A stretch of 27,282 nt of DNA from Arthrobacter sp. (GTDB lineage: Bacteria > Actinomycetota > Actinomycetes > Actinomycetales > Micrococcaceae), in assembly GCA_030146405.1 (NCBI GenBank), contig JASLBS010000099.1, positions 1 to 27,282 on the forward strand, written 5' to 3'. The position numbers were made by a program, and so were the translations under genes. Below the pieces are notes generated by a model. The model ran no database searches. It was not told the DNA's origin and saw only the letters and a program-made list of their open reading frames with translations. Of the stretch, positions 15,063 to 21,752 are shown piece by piece. Position 1 is the first letter of the stretch. Each line of letters starts with the position of its first letter.

Positions 15063-15684
15063 CGCCACGCCGCGCCTGGTTCTCGCCACCCGCAACGCGG
15101 GCAAGCTGCGAGAGCTACGGGAGCTGCTGCGCGGTCAGGTGCCGGGGCTCGACGTCGACACCCAGGTGATCGACGCCGCTGCCGCCGGTGCCCCGGACGT
15201 CGTCGAGAGCGGGGTGACGTTCGAGGAGAACGCCCTGCTGAAGGCGGAGCAGACCGCTGCGTCCACGGGCCTGATCGCCGTCGCCGACGATTCGGGGCTC
15301 GCCGTGGACGTGCTGGGTGGCGCGCCGGGTATCTTCTCCGCACGGTGGGCCGGCAGGCACGGGGACGACGCGGCCAACCTGGAACTGCTCCTGGCGCAGC
15401 TCGCCGACATCCCGGCGGCGCGGCGCGGCGCGGCCTTCGTCTGTGCCGCAGCCCTCGCACTGCCCGGGGACACGACCGGAAGCCGCACGAAGCGCGGAGA
15501 GCTGCGAGGTTCTCTGCTTCCGGCTCCCCGCGGTGCGGGCGGCTTCGGCTACGACCCGCTCCTGGTCCCCGCCGGGATGGAGCGGAGCTGCGCAGAGCTG
15601 TCCCCCGAGGAGAAGAATGCGATCAGCCATCGGGGCATTGCCTTCCGGGCGCTGCTCCCGCACCTCGTCGACGCGCTCTCCTGA
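15055..15684 (+). CDS. rdgB: RdgB/HAM1 family non-canonical purine NTP pyrophosphatase
   Basis: A 209-residue enzyme that hydrolyses dITP, XTP and ITP to monophosphates, keeping them out of DNA and RNA. Family motifs are clear: LATRNAGKLRELRELL at the N-terminus, TFEENALLKAE, the DDSGLAVD loop followed by GGAPGIFSARWAG, GGFGYDPLLVP and SHRGIAFRAL near the end. The start is GTG, overlapping the rph stop by eight bases, without a strong ribosome site, consistent with translational coupling. Length is normal. The reading frame stays open after the TGA for another 93 codons, up to the possible small gene described separately. Confidence 0.94.
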   Translation: MPDATPRLVLATRNAGKLRELRELLRGQVPGLDVDTQVIDAAAAGAPDVVESGVTFEENALLKAEQTAASTGLIAVADDSGLAVDVLGGAPGIFSARWAGRHGDDAANLELLLAQLADIPAARRGAAFVCAAALALPGDTTGSRTKRGELRGSLLPAPRGAGGFGYDPLLVPAGMERSCAELSPEEKNAISHRGIAFRALLPHLVDALS

Positions 15685-15804
15685 GGAGCGCCGGCTTCTG
15701 AGGGCCAGGCCCCCGCAGCACAGGCGTCGACGCCCGCACCATCGAACCCCGGCCAGTACTCGCCGGCTCCTGCAGCACCGACCCCGAGAGGAACCGACAC
15801 CACC

Positions 15805-15966
15805 GTGAGCACTCCGCAGAACCTCCGGGCGGCACAGGCCGCGGCACCGCACACCAGGGTGGACGGCATGGTCCTCGGCTGGGGGATGCCCGCCGTAACC
15901 CTGCCGATGACTCATCCCGCGATGGCCGATGTGCGCGAGCACCGCGCGCGGAAGCGCCGGCCATGA
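15805..15966 (+). CDS. possible small protein, 53 aa, unknown
   Basis: I do not recognise this product. A GTG at 15805, preceded by GAGAGGAA at 15786-15793 (11-nt gap), opens a 53-codon frame that ends in an ATGA overlap with the GNAT start. The product starts MSTPQNLRAAQAAAPHTRVD, continues with a short hydrophobic GMVLGWGMPAVTLPM stretch and ends in a basic tail (HRARKRRP). It is in the same frame as rdgB, with no stop between the rdgB TGA and this start; the intervening 40 codons would be Ala/Pro-rich. Coupling geometry and the ribosome site favour a real gene. The alternative is a random open frame in high-GC DNA. No homolog is known to me. Confidence 0.4.
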   Translation: MSTPQNLRAAQAAAPHTRVDGMVLGWGMPAVTLPMTHPAMADVREHRARKRRP

Positions 15967-16655
15967 GTGCCGATACGGGTGACGCGCTGGTGCGGGTCTG
16001 GCCCCTGTTCGGGCTGGTTCTCACCACGCCCCGCCTCGTCCTGACGCCGCTGCGGGACGAGCACCTGCCGGCCCTCATCGACGCCGCGCTCGCCGGCATC
16101 CACGATCCGGCCGAGATGCCCTTCTCCATGCCCTGGACCGATGCGCCGCCGGACGTGCTGACGAGGGAGACCGCCAAGTACCTGTGGCACATCCGCGCAG
16201 GCGTCTCCGTCGAGGAATGGACCATCAACTTCGCCGTGCTGCACGAGGGCCGCGTGATCGGCCTGCAGGACGTCGCGGCCTCCTCGTTCGGCCTGCTGCG
16301 CCGAGTGCGGTCGGGCTCCTGGCTGACGCGATCCGCGCAGGGCCGGGGCCTCGGGACGGAGATGCGGGGAGCGGTGCTGCAGTTCGCCTTCGATCATCTC
16401 GGTGCGACGTCCGCGGCCTCCGAAGCGGTGGACTGGAACCGCGCCTCGCTCGGGGTGTCACACCGGCTCGGTTATACGCCGAACGGGACCACCCGCGTGG
16501 AGGCCCGCAGCGGTGAGATCGAGGAACTGCAGCACGTCCTGCTGCAACGGGAGGACTTTCGACGACCGGAGTGGTCCCTGGAGGTGCAGGGACTGGCGGA
16601 GGCCCTCCCACTCCTCCTCGCCGAGCCGCCCGCAGCTCCGGATACGCCCGCCTGA
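15963..16655 (+). CDS. GNAT family N-acetyltransferase (RimJ/RimL-like)
   Basis: A 230-residue acetyl-CoA-dependent transferase. The N-terminal TPRLVLTPLRDEHLPAL is typical of RimJ/RimL-like GNAT enzymes that modify protein N-termini or small molecules. The acetyl-CoA pyrophosphate loop is the RSAQGRGLGTEMR segment, and ASEAVDWNRASLGVSHRLGY corresponds to the following family motif with the Asn and the GY. The acceptor is unknown. The ATG at 15963 overlaps the end of the small upstream frame as ATGA. The gene is convergent with the HAD gene, stops 25 nt apart; a weak CGCCCG/CGGGCG hairpin at 16645-16663 spans its stop. Confidence 0.85.
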   Translation: MSADTGDALVRVWPLFGLVLTTPRLVLTPLRDEHLPALIDAALAGIHDPAEMPFSMPWTDAPPDVLTRETAKYLWHIRAGVSVEEWTINFAVLHEGRVIGLQDVAASSFGLLRRVRSGSWLTRSAQGRGLGTEMRGAVLQFAFDHLGATSAASEAVDWNRASLGVSHRLGYTPNGTTRVEARSGEIEELQHVLLQREDFRRPEWSLEVQGLAEALPLLLAEPPAAPDTPA

Positions 16656-16680
16656 GCCGGGCGTTGCTGCCCGCGGTGGA

Positions 16681-17313
16681 TCAGGCAGGTTCCGCCGCTG
16701 CCAGTGGCACAGGCCTCAAGGCCCGCGTCAGGTCCGTTTCCGGTTCGAAGAGTCGGGCGTCGATGCCGAGGGCACGGGCGGCCTCGATGTTCGCCGCGGA
16801 GTCGTCGACGAAGGTCACGAGGTGCGGAGCCACCTCGAGCTCACCGAGCACGTGTTCGAAGATGGCAGCGGACGGCTTCACGAGTCCGAGGGACGAGCTG
16901 AAGAAACGGTGGGAGAAGAACTTGCTCCATGACGCGCCGCCGAGTTGTGAGACCATCGCCGCAGGCATGTTCGAGAGCAGGGCGAGGCGTTCACCGCGGG
17001 CATCGAGGTCCTCGAGGACGTCCAGTGTGTCCAGGTTGGGGTGGGACCACTGGTTGCCGTCCAGGACGTCCAGCCATGCGGCCTTCGGAGGACCGACCTC
17101 CTCACCGCAGACGAGGGACCAGTACGCCTCGGAGCTCAGCGAACCGGCGTCGTACGCGAGCCGGTTGCGCCAGTAGCTGGACGTCGGCACCCTGAGCGCC
17201 GGCACGCCCGTCGCCTCCGAGAGCAGGTCCCAGTCCTCGGAGGTGGGTGCAGTGGAGATCACGTTGCCGTAGTCGAAGAGGTACCACCGGCGAGCGCTGT
17301 CATCATGGGCCAT
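16681..17313 (-). CDS. HAD superfamily hydrolase (subfamily IA-like)
   Basis: A 210-residue cytoplasmic hydrolase. The four HAD motifs are visible: nucleophile Asp14 in FDYGNVIS (a DxG version, as in YihX-like members, where Gly16 replaces the second Asp), Ser114 in LLSNM, Lys146 in LVKPS, and Asp170-Asp171 in FVDDSAAN. The helical cap lies between motifs I and II (about 20-95). Loss of the second motif-I Asp is common in haloacid dehalogenase and some phosphatase branches, so the exact reaction stays open. The start is the ATG at 17313, five nt after a TACGCT -10-like hexamer. It is divergent from the exonuclease gene, with 97 nt between the two starts. Confidence 0.82.
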   Translation of the reverse strand: MAHDDSARRWYLFDYGNVISTAPTSEDWDLLSEATGVPALRVPTSSYWRNRLAYDAGSLSSEAYWSLVCGEEVGPPKAAWLDVLDGNQWSHPNLDTLDVLEDLDARGERLALLSNMPAAMVSQLGGASWSKFFSHRFFSSSLGLVKPSAAIFEHVLGELEVAPHLVTFVDDSAANIEAARALGIDARLFEPETDLTRALRPVPLAAAEPA

Positions 17314-17318
17314 GCTTC

Positions 17319-17324
17319 AGCGTA
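17319..17324 (-). promoter_or_regulatory. -10-like TACGCT before the HAD gene
   Basis: On the minus strand TACGCT ends 5 nt before the ATG at 17313, one or two bases closer than in the other leaderless-type promoters here. Confidence 0.4.
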
Positions 17325-17397
17325 GGTCCGACCACCCCGGGTGGGTCCTGCTCCCCGGGTTAACGTTGTGTGAATCCGTGGTGGACGAAAGCGGCGG

Positions 17398-17403
17398 TAA
17401 ACT
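17398..17403 (+). promoter_or_regulatory. -10 hexamer of the exonuclease gene (leaderless type)
   Basis: TAAACT ends 7 nt before the GTG at 17411, supporting that GTG over an upstream in-frame start at 17312. Confidence 0.5.
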
Positions 17404-17410
17404 TGCCCAC

Positions 17411-18400
17411 GTGGGAATTGCGTTCACGGCCATCGACTTCGAGACTGCCAATGGTTTCCGTGGTTCCCCGTGCGCGGTCGGACTGACGAAGGTGCGGGAC
17501 GGGCAGGTGGTGGAGGAGGCGTCCTGGCTGATGCGTCCGCCGGAGGGCCACGATTCCTTCGATCCCCGCAACATGGCCATCCACGGCATCACCCCCGGCA
17601 TGGTCGAGCATGCGCCCCGATTCGGGGAACTCTTCCCCGAGATCGGCGGGTTCATCGGGCCGGACGTCCTGGTGGCCCACAACGCGGCCTTCGATCTCGG
17701 GGTGCTCCGGTCAGCCCTCGAGGTCTCGACGCTCGCCGGACCCGCCTGGGACTACGCCTGCACCGTGGTCCTGTCGCGGAAGAGCTATACCCTGCCCTCC
17801 TACTCCCTGCCGTTCGTCGCGGAGGCCGCGGGTGTGCCGCTGCTCAACCATCACGACGCCGTGGAGGACGCCCGCGCCTGCGCGGGGATCATGATCGACA
17901 TCGCCCGGAGGTACGACGCCCCCACGGTGGCGGATGTCCTCGGCTGCCACAACCTCGCCCTCTCGCATGCCGCGCCCTACGAACCGGGAATCGACGAGCT
18001 GTCGAAGGCCACGAGGACCGTCCTGCAGAAAGGCTCCGTGCCCACCTGGGCGGGATGGCCCGAGGAGGGCGACAACCCGCACGCGAACGCGCAGGCGGAT
18101 CCGCGGCATCCGCTCTACGGCCAGACCGTCGTGTTCACCGGGAATCTCGGGATGTCCCGTCCGCAGGCCAAGGAGCGGGCGGCACGCCTCGGAGCGCAGC
18201 CCGCGAGTGCGGTCACCCGCCGGACCACCGTCCTGGTGGTGGGCGACGGCTTCGTGGCTGCCGATCTGCGGAACGGACGCGTGACAGGCAAGGCGCGCCG
18301 CGTGCTGGAGCTGCACGAGCGGGGACAGGACATCGAAGTCCTCTCCGAAGCCGAGTTCCTCCAGATGACCGGAGGTAGCTGGCCGGGCGGGAGCCAGTAG
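17411..18400 (+). CDS. DEDDh 3'-5' exonuclease with C-terminal BRCT domain (DNA polymerase III epsilon-like)
   Basis: A 329-residue nuclease. The exonuclease domain shows motif I AIDFET (Asp9, Glu11), motif II HNAAFD (90-95, Asp95), and motif III with His148 and Asp153 in NHHDAVEDA, the DEDDh set that binds two metal ions. After a linker rich in Gly, Asn and Pro comes a BRCT-like domain (about 233-322) with QTVVFTGNLG, then TVLVVGDGF and EFLQM. BRCT domains bind DNA ends or phosphopeptides, suggesting a repair role and not replicative proofreading. The GTG at 17411 is chosen because it begins exactly at the domain and follows a -10-like hexamer; the longer frame would overlap the HAD promoter. 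It is monocistronic, convergent with the SDR gene. Confidence 0.87.
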   Translation: MGIAFTAIDFETANGFRGSPCAVGLTKVRDGQVVEEASWLMRPPEGHDSFDPRNMAIHGITPGMVEHAPRFGELFPEIGGFIGPDVLVAHNAAFDLGVLRSALEVSTLAGPAWDYACTVVLSRKSYTLPSYSLPFVAEAAGVPLLNHHDAVEDARACAGIMIDIARRYDAPTVADVLGCHNLALSHAAPYEPGIDELSKATRTVLQKGSVPTWAGWPEEGDNPHANAQADPRHPLYGQTVVFTGNLGMSRPQAKERAARLGAQPASAVTRRTTVLVVGDGFVAADLRNGRVTGKARRVLELHERGQDIEVLSEAEFLQMTGGSWPGGSQ

Positions 18401-18435
18401 GCCCGGGTCGCGCCCGGAGCCGATCTCCTGCCTGC

Positions 18436-19350
18436 CTAGAGGCGAAGCTCCACACCCGTCAGCTCGGCGGACAGATCGATCAGTCGCGACGCCGCGTTGC
18501 TCTCCCGGGCACGGGACTTCACGGCCACGAGCCGGGGCTGCCCCTTGAGCTGGAACCAGCCCTCGGGACCGCAGTACGCGCCGTTCGGGATCGAGCGATC
18601 CACGGCGGCACGGACCAGGGGCCACGCTCCTTCGTCCTTGCCCTGCGCCACGTGCTCCATGACGCGCCGTCTCCATGCCGCGGCGTCCTCGTGGGCGGCA
18701 ACGCCGGGCCGCTCGGGCGTCAGCATGCCGAGTGCGAAACCAGGATGGGCCACCACGCTCGTCGCCGCGCTGCCGGTCAGGTGCAGGCGCCGCGCGAGCT
18801 CGAAACCGTACGCCGTGACCGCGAGCTTCGAGGTGGCGTAGGTCCTCGCGTTGGAGTACGACGACGGCTGCAGCGAGGACGGCGTGAGCCGGGCCCACCG
18901 GTGGCTGATACTGCCGAGATGCACGATCCGGGTGGCGGCCGCCGAGAGGCTGGGCAGCAGCAGCGCGGTCAGGGCGTAGTGGCCCAGGTGGTTGGTGCCG
19001 AACTGCAGCTCGAAACCGTCCGACGTCGCACGGCGCTCCGAGGAACCCACGACCCCCGCATTGGCGAGCAGTGCCGTCAGGGGTGGGCCTGCTTCCAGTG
19101 TTCCGACGGCCGACCGGACGGACGCGAGGTCGGCGAGGTCGAGGGGCTGGAAGGACACGTCCGCAGTGGGATGCACGCCGCGGATGGCGCTGATCGCACG
19201 CCGGGCCTTGTCCTCGCTCCGTGACGCCATGATCACACTGGCACCGGCGCCCGCCAGCTGTTCGCAGGCGAAGTAGCCCAGGCCGGCATTACCGCCCGTG
19301 ACGAGGACGTGCTGTCCGGTAAGCGGAGGAAGAGCCGCAGGGTTCCACAT
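18436..19350 (-). CDS. short-chain dehydrogenase/reductase
   Basis: A 304-residue NAD(P)-dependent oxidoreductase of the extended retinol-dehydrogenase/WW-oxidoreductase-like SDR group. The cofactor loop is TGGNAGLG at 18-25, with NAG at 97-99, Asn120, Ser147 in HLGS, and the catalytic Tyr171-x-x-x-Lys175. Ser43-Arg44 after the second strand suggests NADP preference. The substrate is unknown. The frame is open 14 codons further upstream, but the ATG at 19350 lies 7 nt after a TAGGCT -10-like hexamer and gives the usual N-terminus. The stop faces the exonuclease stop across 35 nt that contain only a weak CCGGG/CCCGG hairpin. Confidence 0.85.
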   Translation of the reverse strand: MWNPAALPPLTGQHVLVTGGNAGLGYFACEQLAGAGASVIMASRSEDKARRAISAIRGVHPTADVSFQPLDLADLASVRSAVGTLEAGPPLTALLANAGVVGSSERRATSDGFELQFGTNHLGHYALTALLLPSLSAAATRIVHLGSISHRWARLTPSSLQPSSYSNARTYATSKLAVTAYGFELARRLHLTGSAATSVVAHPGFALGMLTPERPGVAAHEDAAAWRRRVMEHVAQGKDEGAWPLVRAAVDRSIPNGAYCGPEGWFQLKGQPRLVAVKSRARESNAASRLIDLSAELTGVELRL

Positions 19351-19357
19351 GGCCCCC

Positions 19358-19363
19358 AGCCTA
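19358..19363 (-). promoter_or_regulatory. -10 hexamer of the SDR gene (leaderless type)
   Basis: On the minus strand TAGGCT ends 7 nt before the ATG at 19350. It lies between the SDR start and the end of the upstream ADP-ribosylglycohydrolase-like gene, so the two genes are probably separate units. Confidence 0.5.
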
Positions 19364-19397
19364 GGCACGCCTGCCGGGAGGCGCCACGGCACCCGCC

Positions 19398-20411
19398 TCA
19401 GGAGCCGGTGGTTGCGGAGAGCAGCGTGCGGGCCATGGTGCGGACGACGGCGGGTAGGCCCGGGGCAGTGAGGTACGACGGCGGCAAGGCGGCCGTACCG
19501 TGCAGCGCACCGATGATCCCACCGGTGAGGGAGGCGGCGATGACGGGGGAGGACCCGGGCCGCTGGGGGTCGACGGCCAGCGCCAGCGCTGCAGAAAGGT
19601 GCTCACGCGGTGAGGAAGATGCCGCTCCGGCACGGACGGCGCGGACGGCCTCCTGGAGAGTGGCGGCCGCCGTCGGACCTCCTGCGCTCGGTGACCCCAC
19701 CCCTCCGTACCCCACCTCGGCGTTGCCCCGCGACCCCTCGGCGTCGATGCCGCCGAGGGCCTGGTCGAGGCCCTGGCCCTCGATGGCCAGCCGTCGGACG
19801 AGACCGCTGTAGGCGGCGGCCGTTTCCTTGGCGGTCACGGAACCATGCGTGAGGGCGGCGGCGTCGACGGTCAGCCGCTCCACCATGCCCGCGGGGATCC
19901 GGGGGATCAGTCCGAGTGGCGCCGATCGCATCAGGGCGCCCGGCCCCTCGGCCTGCGGATTGAGCGGTCGCGCTCGATAGCCCATCTCTCCTGTGAGCAG
20001 GGCTGCCACCGTGTCGGCGTCGGGCTGGTCGACCGGGAGGAGGTCGGGTTGCCGGTCGAGCCAGCGTGCCGGGGGAGCGGGTGCCCCGGCCGGTAGCTGC
20101 CCGCCCTGGCGGACGAGCCAGCGGAGGTAGGCGAGCCAGAGGCACGCCGTCTCGTCGGCGGCGACGCCGTCGTTCGCCCACTCCAGCGCCTCGACCAGCC
20201 CGTCCACCGTGGCCAGCGTCAAGTGGGTCGCGGACGAGACCGGCGATGCTCCGGGGTCGGCCAGTGCAGCTGCGGGCTCGCCCCCGGTGTCCCGCAGCAC
20301 GCCGTACGCATCTCCCGCCATGGTGCCGAGCAGGCACCCGAGGACCCTGTCCTCGTAGGTATCGGCCGGGGAGTTCGGAGGGTCGGGAACAGTGGTGTCG
20401 TCGGTGGTCAC
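19398..20411 (-). CDS. ADP-ribosylglycohydrolase-fold protein, metal sites lost (probable pseudoenzyme)
   Basis: A 337-residue all-helical protein of the DraG/ARH family. The N-terminal GCLLGTMAGDAYG (25-37) and a central LTHG segment are typical, as is GGIIGALHG near the C-terminus. The family normally binds two Mg ions through an N-terminal T/S-D-D-T motif and a C-terminal G-D-x-D-T motif. Here the first reads SSATHLTL (59-66) and the second GSSPVIAA (286-293), so none of the four expected acidic ligands is visible. The frame is intact, so it is probably expressed but not a standard ADP-ribosyl hydrolase; it could bind ADP-ribose or a protein. The start is GTG at 20411, 6 nt after TAGACT. 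It is divergent from the aquaporin gene. Confidence 0.78.
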   Translation of the reverse strand: MTTDDTTVPDPPNSPADTYEDRVLGCLLGTMAGDAYGVLRDTGGEPAAALADPGASPVSSATHLTLATVDGLVEALEWANDGVAADETACLWLAYLRWLVRQGGQLPAGAPAPPARWLDRQPDLLPVDQPDADTVAALLTGEMGYRARPLNPQAEGPGALMRSAPLGLIPRIPAGMVERLTVDAAALTHGSVTAKETAAAYSGLVRRLAIEGQGLDQALGGIDAEGSRGNAEVGYGGVGSPSAGGPTAAATLQEAVRAVRAGAASSSPREHLSAALALAVDPQRPGSSPVIAASLTGGIIGALHGTAALPPSYLTAPGLPAVVRTMARTLLSATTGS

Positions 20412-20417
20412 CGGACC

Positions 20418-20423
20418 AGTCTA
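20418..20423 (-). promoter_or_regulatory. -10 hexamer of the ADP-ribosylglycohydrolase-like gene (leaderless type)
   Basis: On the minus strand TAGACT, within TAGACTGG, ends 6 nt before the GTG at 20411. Confidence 0.6.
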
Positions 20424-20550
20424 GGGAGCCTGCAGGGAGCCCCGGCCTCCTCCTGCTCCCAGGTCGCGTGCAGATTGGACTGGAAGGCTTGTTCGCGGTT
20501 CGGTCCACGCACCGCGCAGCCCGCACGTTCGACCAGAGGATGACAGACCC

Positions 20551-21591
20551 ATGACCCAGCACACGACGATGGCCGACGCCCCGGACCCCGGGACGACGCC
20601 GGCGGGCGGGGCGACGATCGAAGCTCCACCGAGGGGTTCCCGCAGTCCGGGACTCGTGGCACGATCGGTCGCCGAAGCCGCCGGGTCCTTCCTCGTGATC
20701 CTGGTGGGCCTCGGTGCCACCATGCTCGCCACCGAGGAGACACTGCAACCGAGTCTGGTCTTCGGGTTCGCCGTGATCGCGGCGATGATCGCCTTCGGAC
20801 ACGTCTCGGGCGGCCACTTCAACCCGGCGATCACCCTGGGCTCCGCCGTGACGGGGCGCACCCCCTGGGTGTCGGTGCTGCCGTACATCGTGGCCCAGCT
20901 GCTGGGTGCCGTGGCCGCCGCGGGCCTCATCTGGCTGGTGCTCAGCACCAATCCGCAGCTCACCACCATCAGCGCATTCTTCGGCTCGGCGTCCAACGGC
21001 TTCGACGAGCACTCCCCGGCAGGGTTCCCCCTGACCAGCGCCTTCCTGATCGAGGTCGTGGCGGCCGCGCTCCTCGTGGCGGTCTTCCTCGGAGCGGGTG
21101 TGCGGCGGACCGGGCGCAGCGTCGCCCCCTTCGCGGTGGGTCTCACCTACGCCGGCCTGATCTCCTTCCTCCTGCCGGTGACGAACGGTGCGATCAACCC
21201 CATCCGTTCGGCGGCCTCGGCCGTCTTCGCGGACGGCTGGGCACTGGAGCAGCTGTGGTTGTTCTGGGCCGCGCCATTGCTCGGCGGCATCATCGCGGGT
21301 CTCGTCTACCGGAGCGTCGACTGGAGCAGTGAAGCTCGGTACACCGAAGCGGAACCGGTCGCCACCCTCCCGGAGACGGCGGGCACCGTGCCGTCCGCCG
21401 TGGGGGAGCTGCCCGGGGAGAACACGACGGCGACGGACGCCCGTCCGGGGACGACGAGGACTCCGGATACCACCGTCGAGGACCGGCGGTCCTCGGAGAC
21501 CGCCGCGTTCTTCGAAGGGCCGGCCGACGTCGGGCAGGGAACCACGGAACCCACCGACGACGAGGATCCGGGCACCCCGCCGCAACGCTAG
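20551..21591 (+). CDS. aquaporin-like MIP channel with acidic C-terminal tail
   Basis: A 346-residue membrane channel. A disordered N-terminus (1-35) precedes six hydrophobic helices (about 36-270). The first pore motif is canonical, SGGHFNPAIT with NPA at 91-93. The second reads NPI (216-218) in GAINPIRS, with the pore Arg219 kept. Aligned by eye to E. coli AqpZ, the selectivity positions are Phe71, Ile204 (His in AqpZ), Gly213 (Thr in AqpZ) and Arg219, suggesting a wider or less polar filter than a strict water channel; glycerol or other small solutes are possible. Residues about 275-346 form a Thr/Pro/Glu/Asp-rich cytoplasmic tail that is long for the family. AGAGGA at 20535-20540 is the ribosome site. 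Confidence 0.85.
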   Translation: MTQHTTMADAPDPGTTPAGGATIEAPPRGSRSPGLVARSVAEAAGSFLVILVGLGATMLATEETLQPSLVFGFAVIAAMIAFGHVSGGHFNPAITLGSAVTGRTPWVSVLPYIVAQLLGAVAAAGLIWLVLSTNPQLTTISAFFGSASNGFDEHSPAGFPLTSAFLIEVVAAALLVAVFLGAGVRRTGRSVAPFAVGLTYAGLISFLLPVTNGAINPIRSAASAVFADGWALEQLWLFWAAPLLGGIIAGLVYRSVDWSSEARYTEAEPVATLPETAGTVPSAVGELPGENTTATDARPGTTRTPDTTVEDRRSSETAAFFEGPADVGQGTTEPTDDEDPGTPPQR

Positions 21592-21610
21592 GACGGAACA
21601 GCCCGGGTGG

Positions 21611-21624
21611 GTGGACCTGTCCAC
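21611..21624. repeat. short inverted repeat between aquaporin gene and sbcD
   Basis: GTGGAC-CT-GTCCAC is a perfect 6-bp dyad 20 nt after the aquaporin stop. It could form a small hairpin or be a protein-binding operator; it lies 116 nt upstream of the sbcD -10. It may also be chance. Confidence 0.3.
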
Positions 21625-21739
21625 GCGTGCTCGTTCGCCGGGCTCGTCTCCCGGTCTCGTCCCGCATGGACTGCCGGTCCCACCGGGTCGCGCCGCTGGG
21701 CCGCGGCTCACCGATCGGAGGAATGTCTCCGAGCAGCGG

Positions 21740-21745
21740 TAGCGT
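21740..21745 (+). promoter_or_regulatory. -10 hexamer of sbcD-sbcC (leaderless type)
   Basis: TAGCGT ends 7 nt before the ATG at 21753, the same hexamer as before the ABC ATPase gene. The interval 21592-21739 holds no supported gene. Confidence 0.5.
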
Positions 21746-21752
21746 GCATTCC

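Noticed and set aside
16645..16663. Hairpin CGCCCG/CGGGCG at the GNAT stop as a terminator.
   Set aside because: Only 6 bp with a 7-nt loop and no T-run; such pairs are frequent by chance at this GC.
18400..18420. CCGGG/CCCGG hairpin between the exonuclease and SDR genes.
   Set aside because: Five base pairs only; too weak to call.
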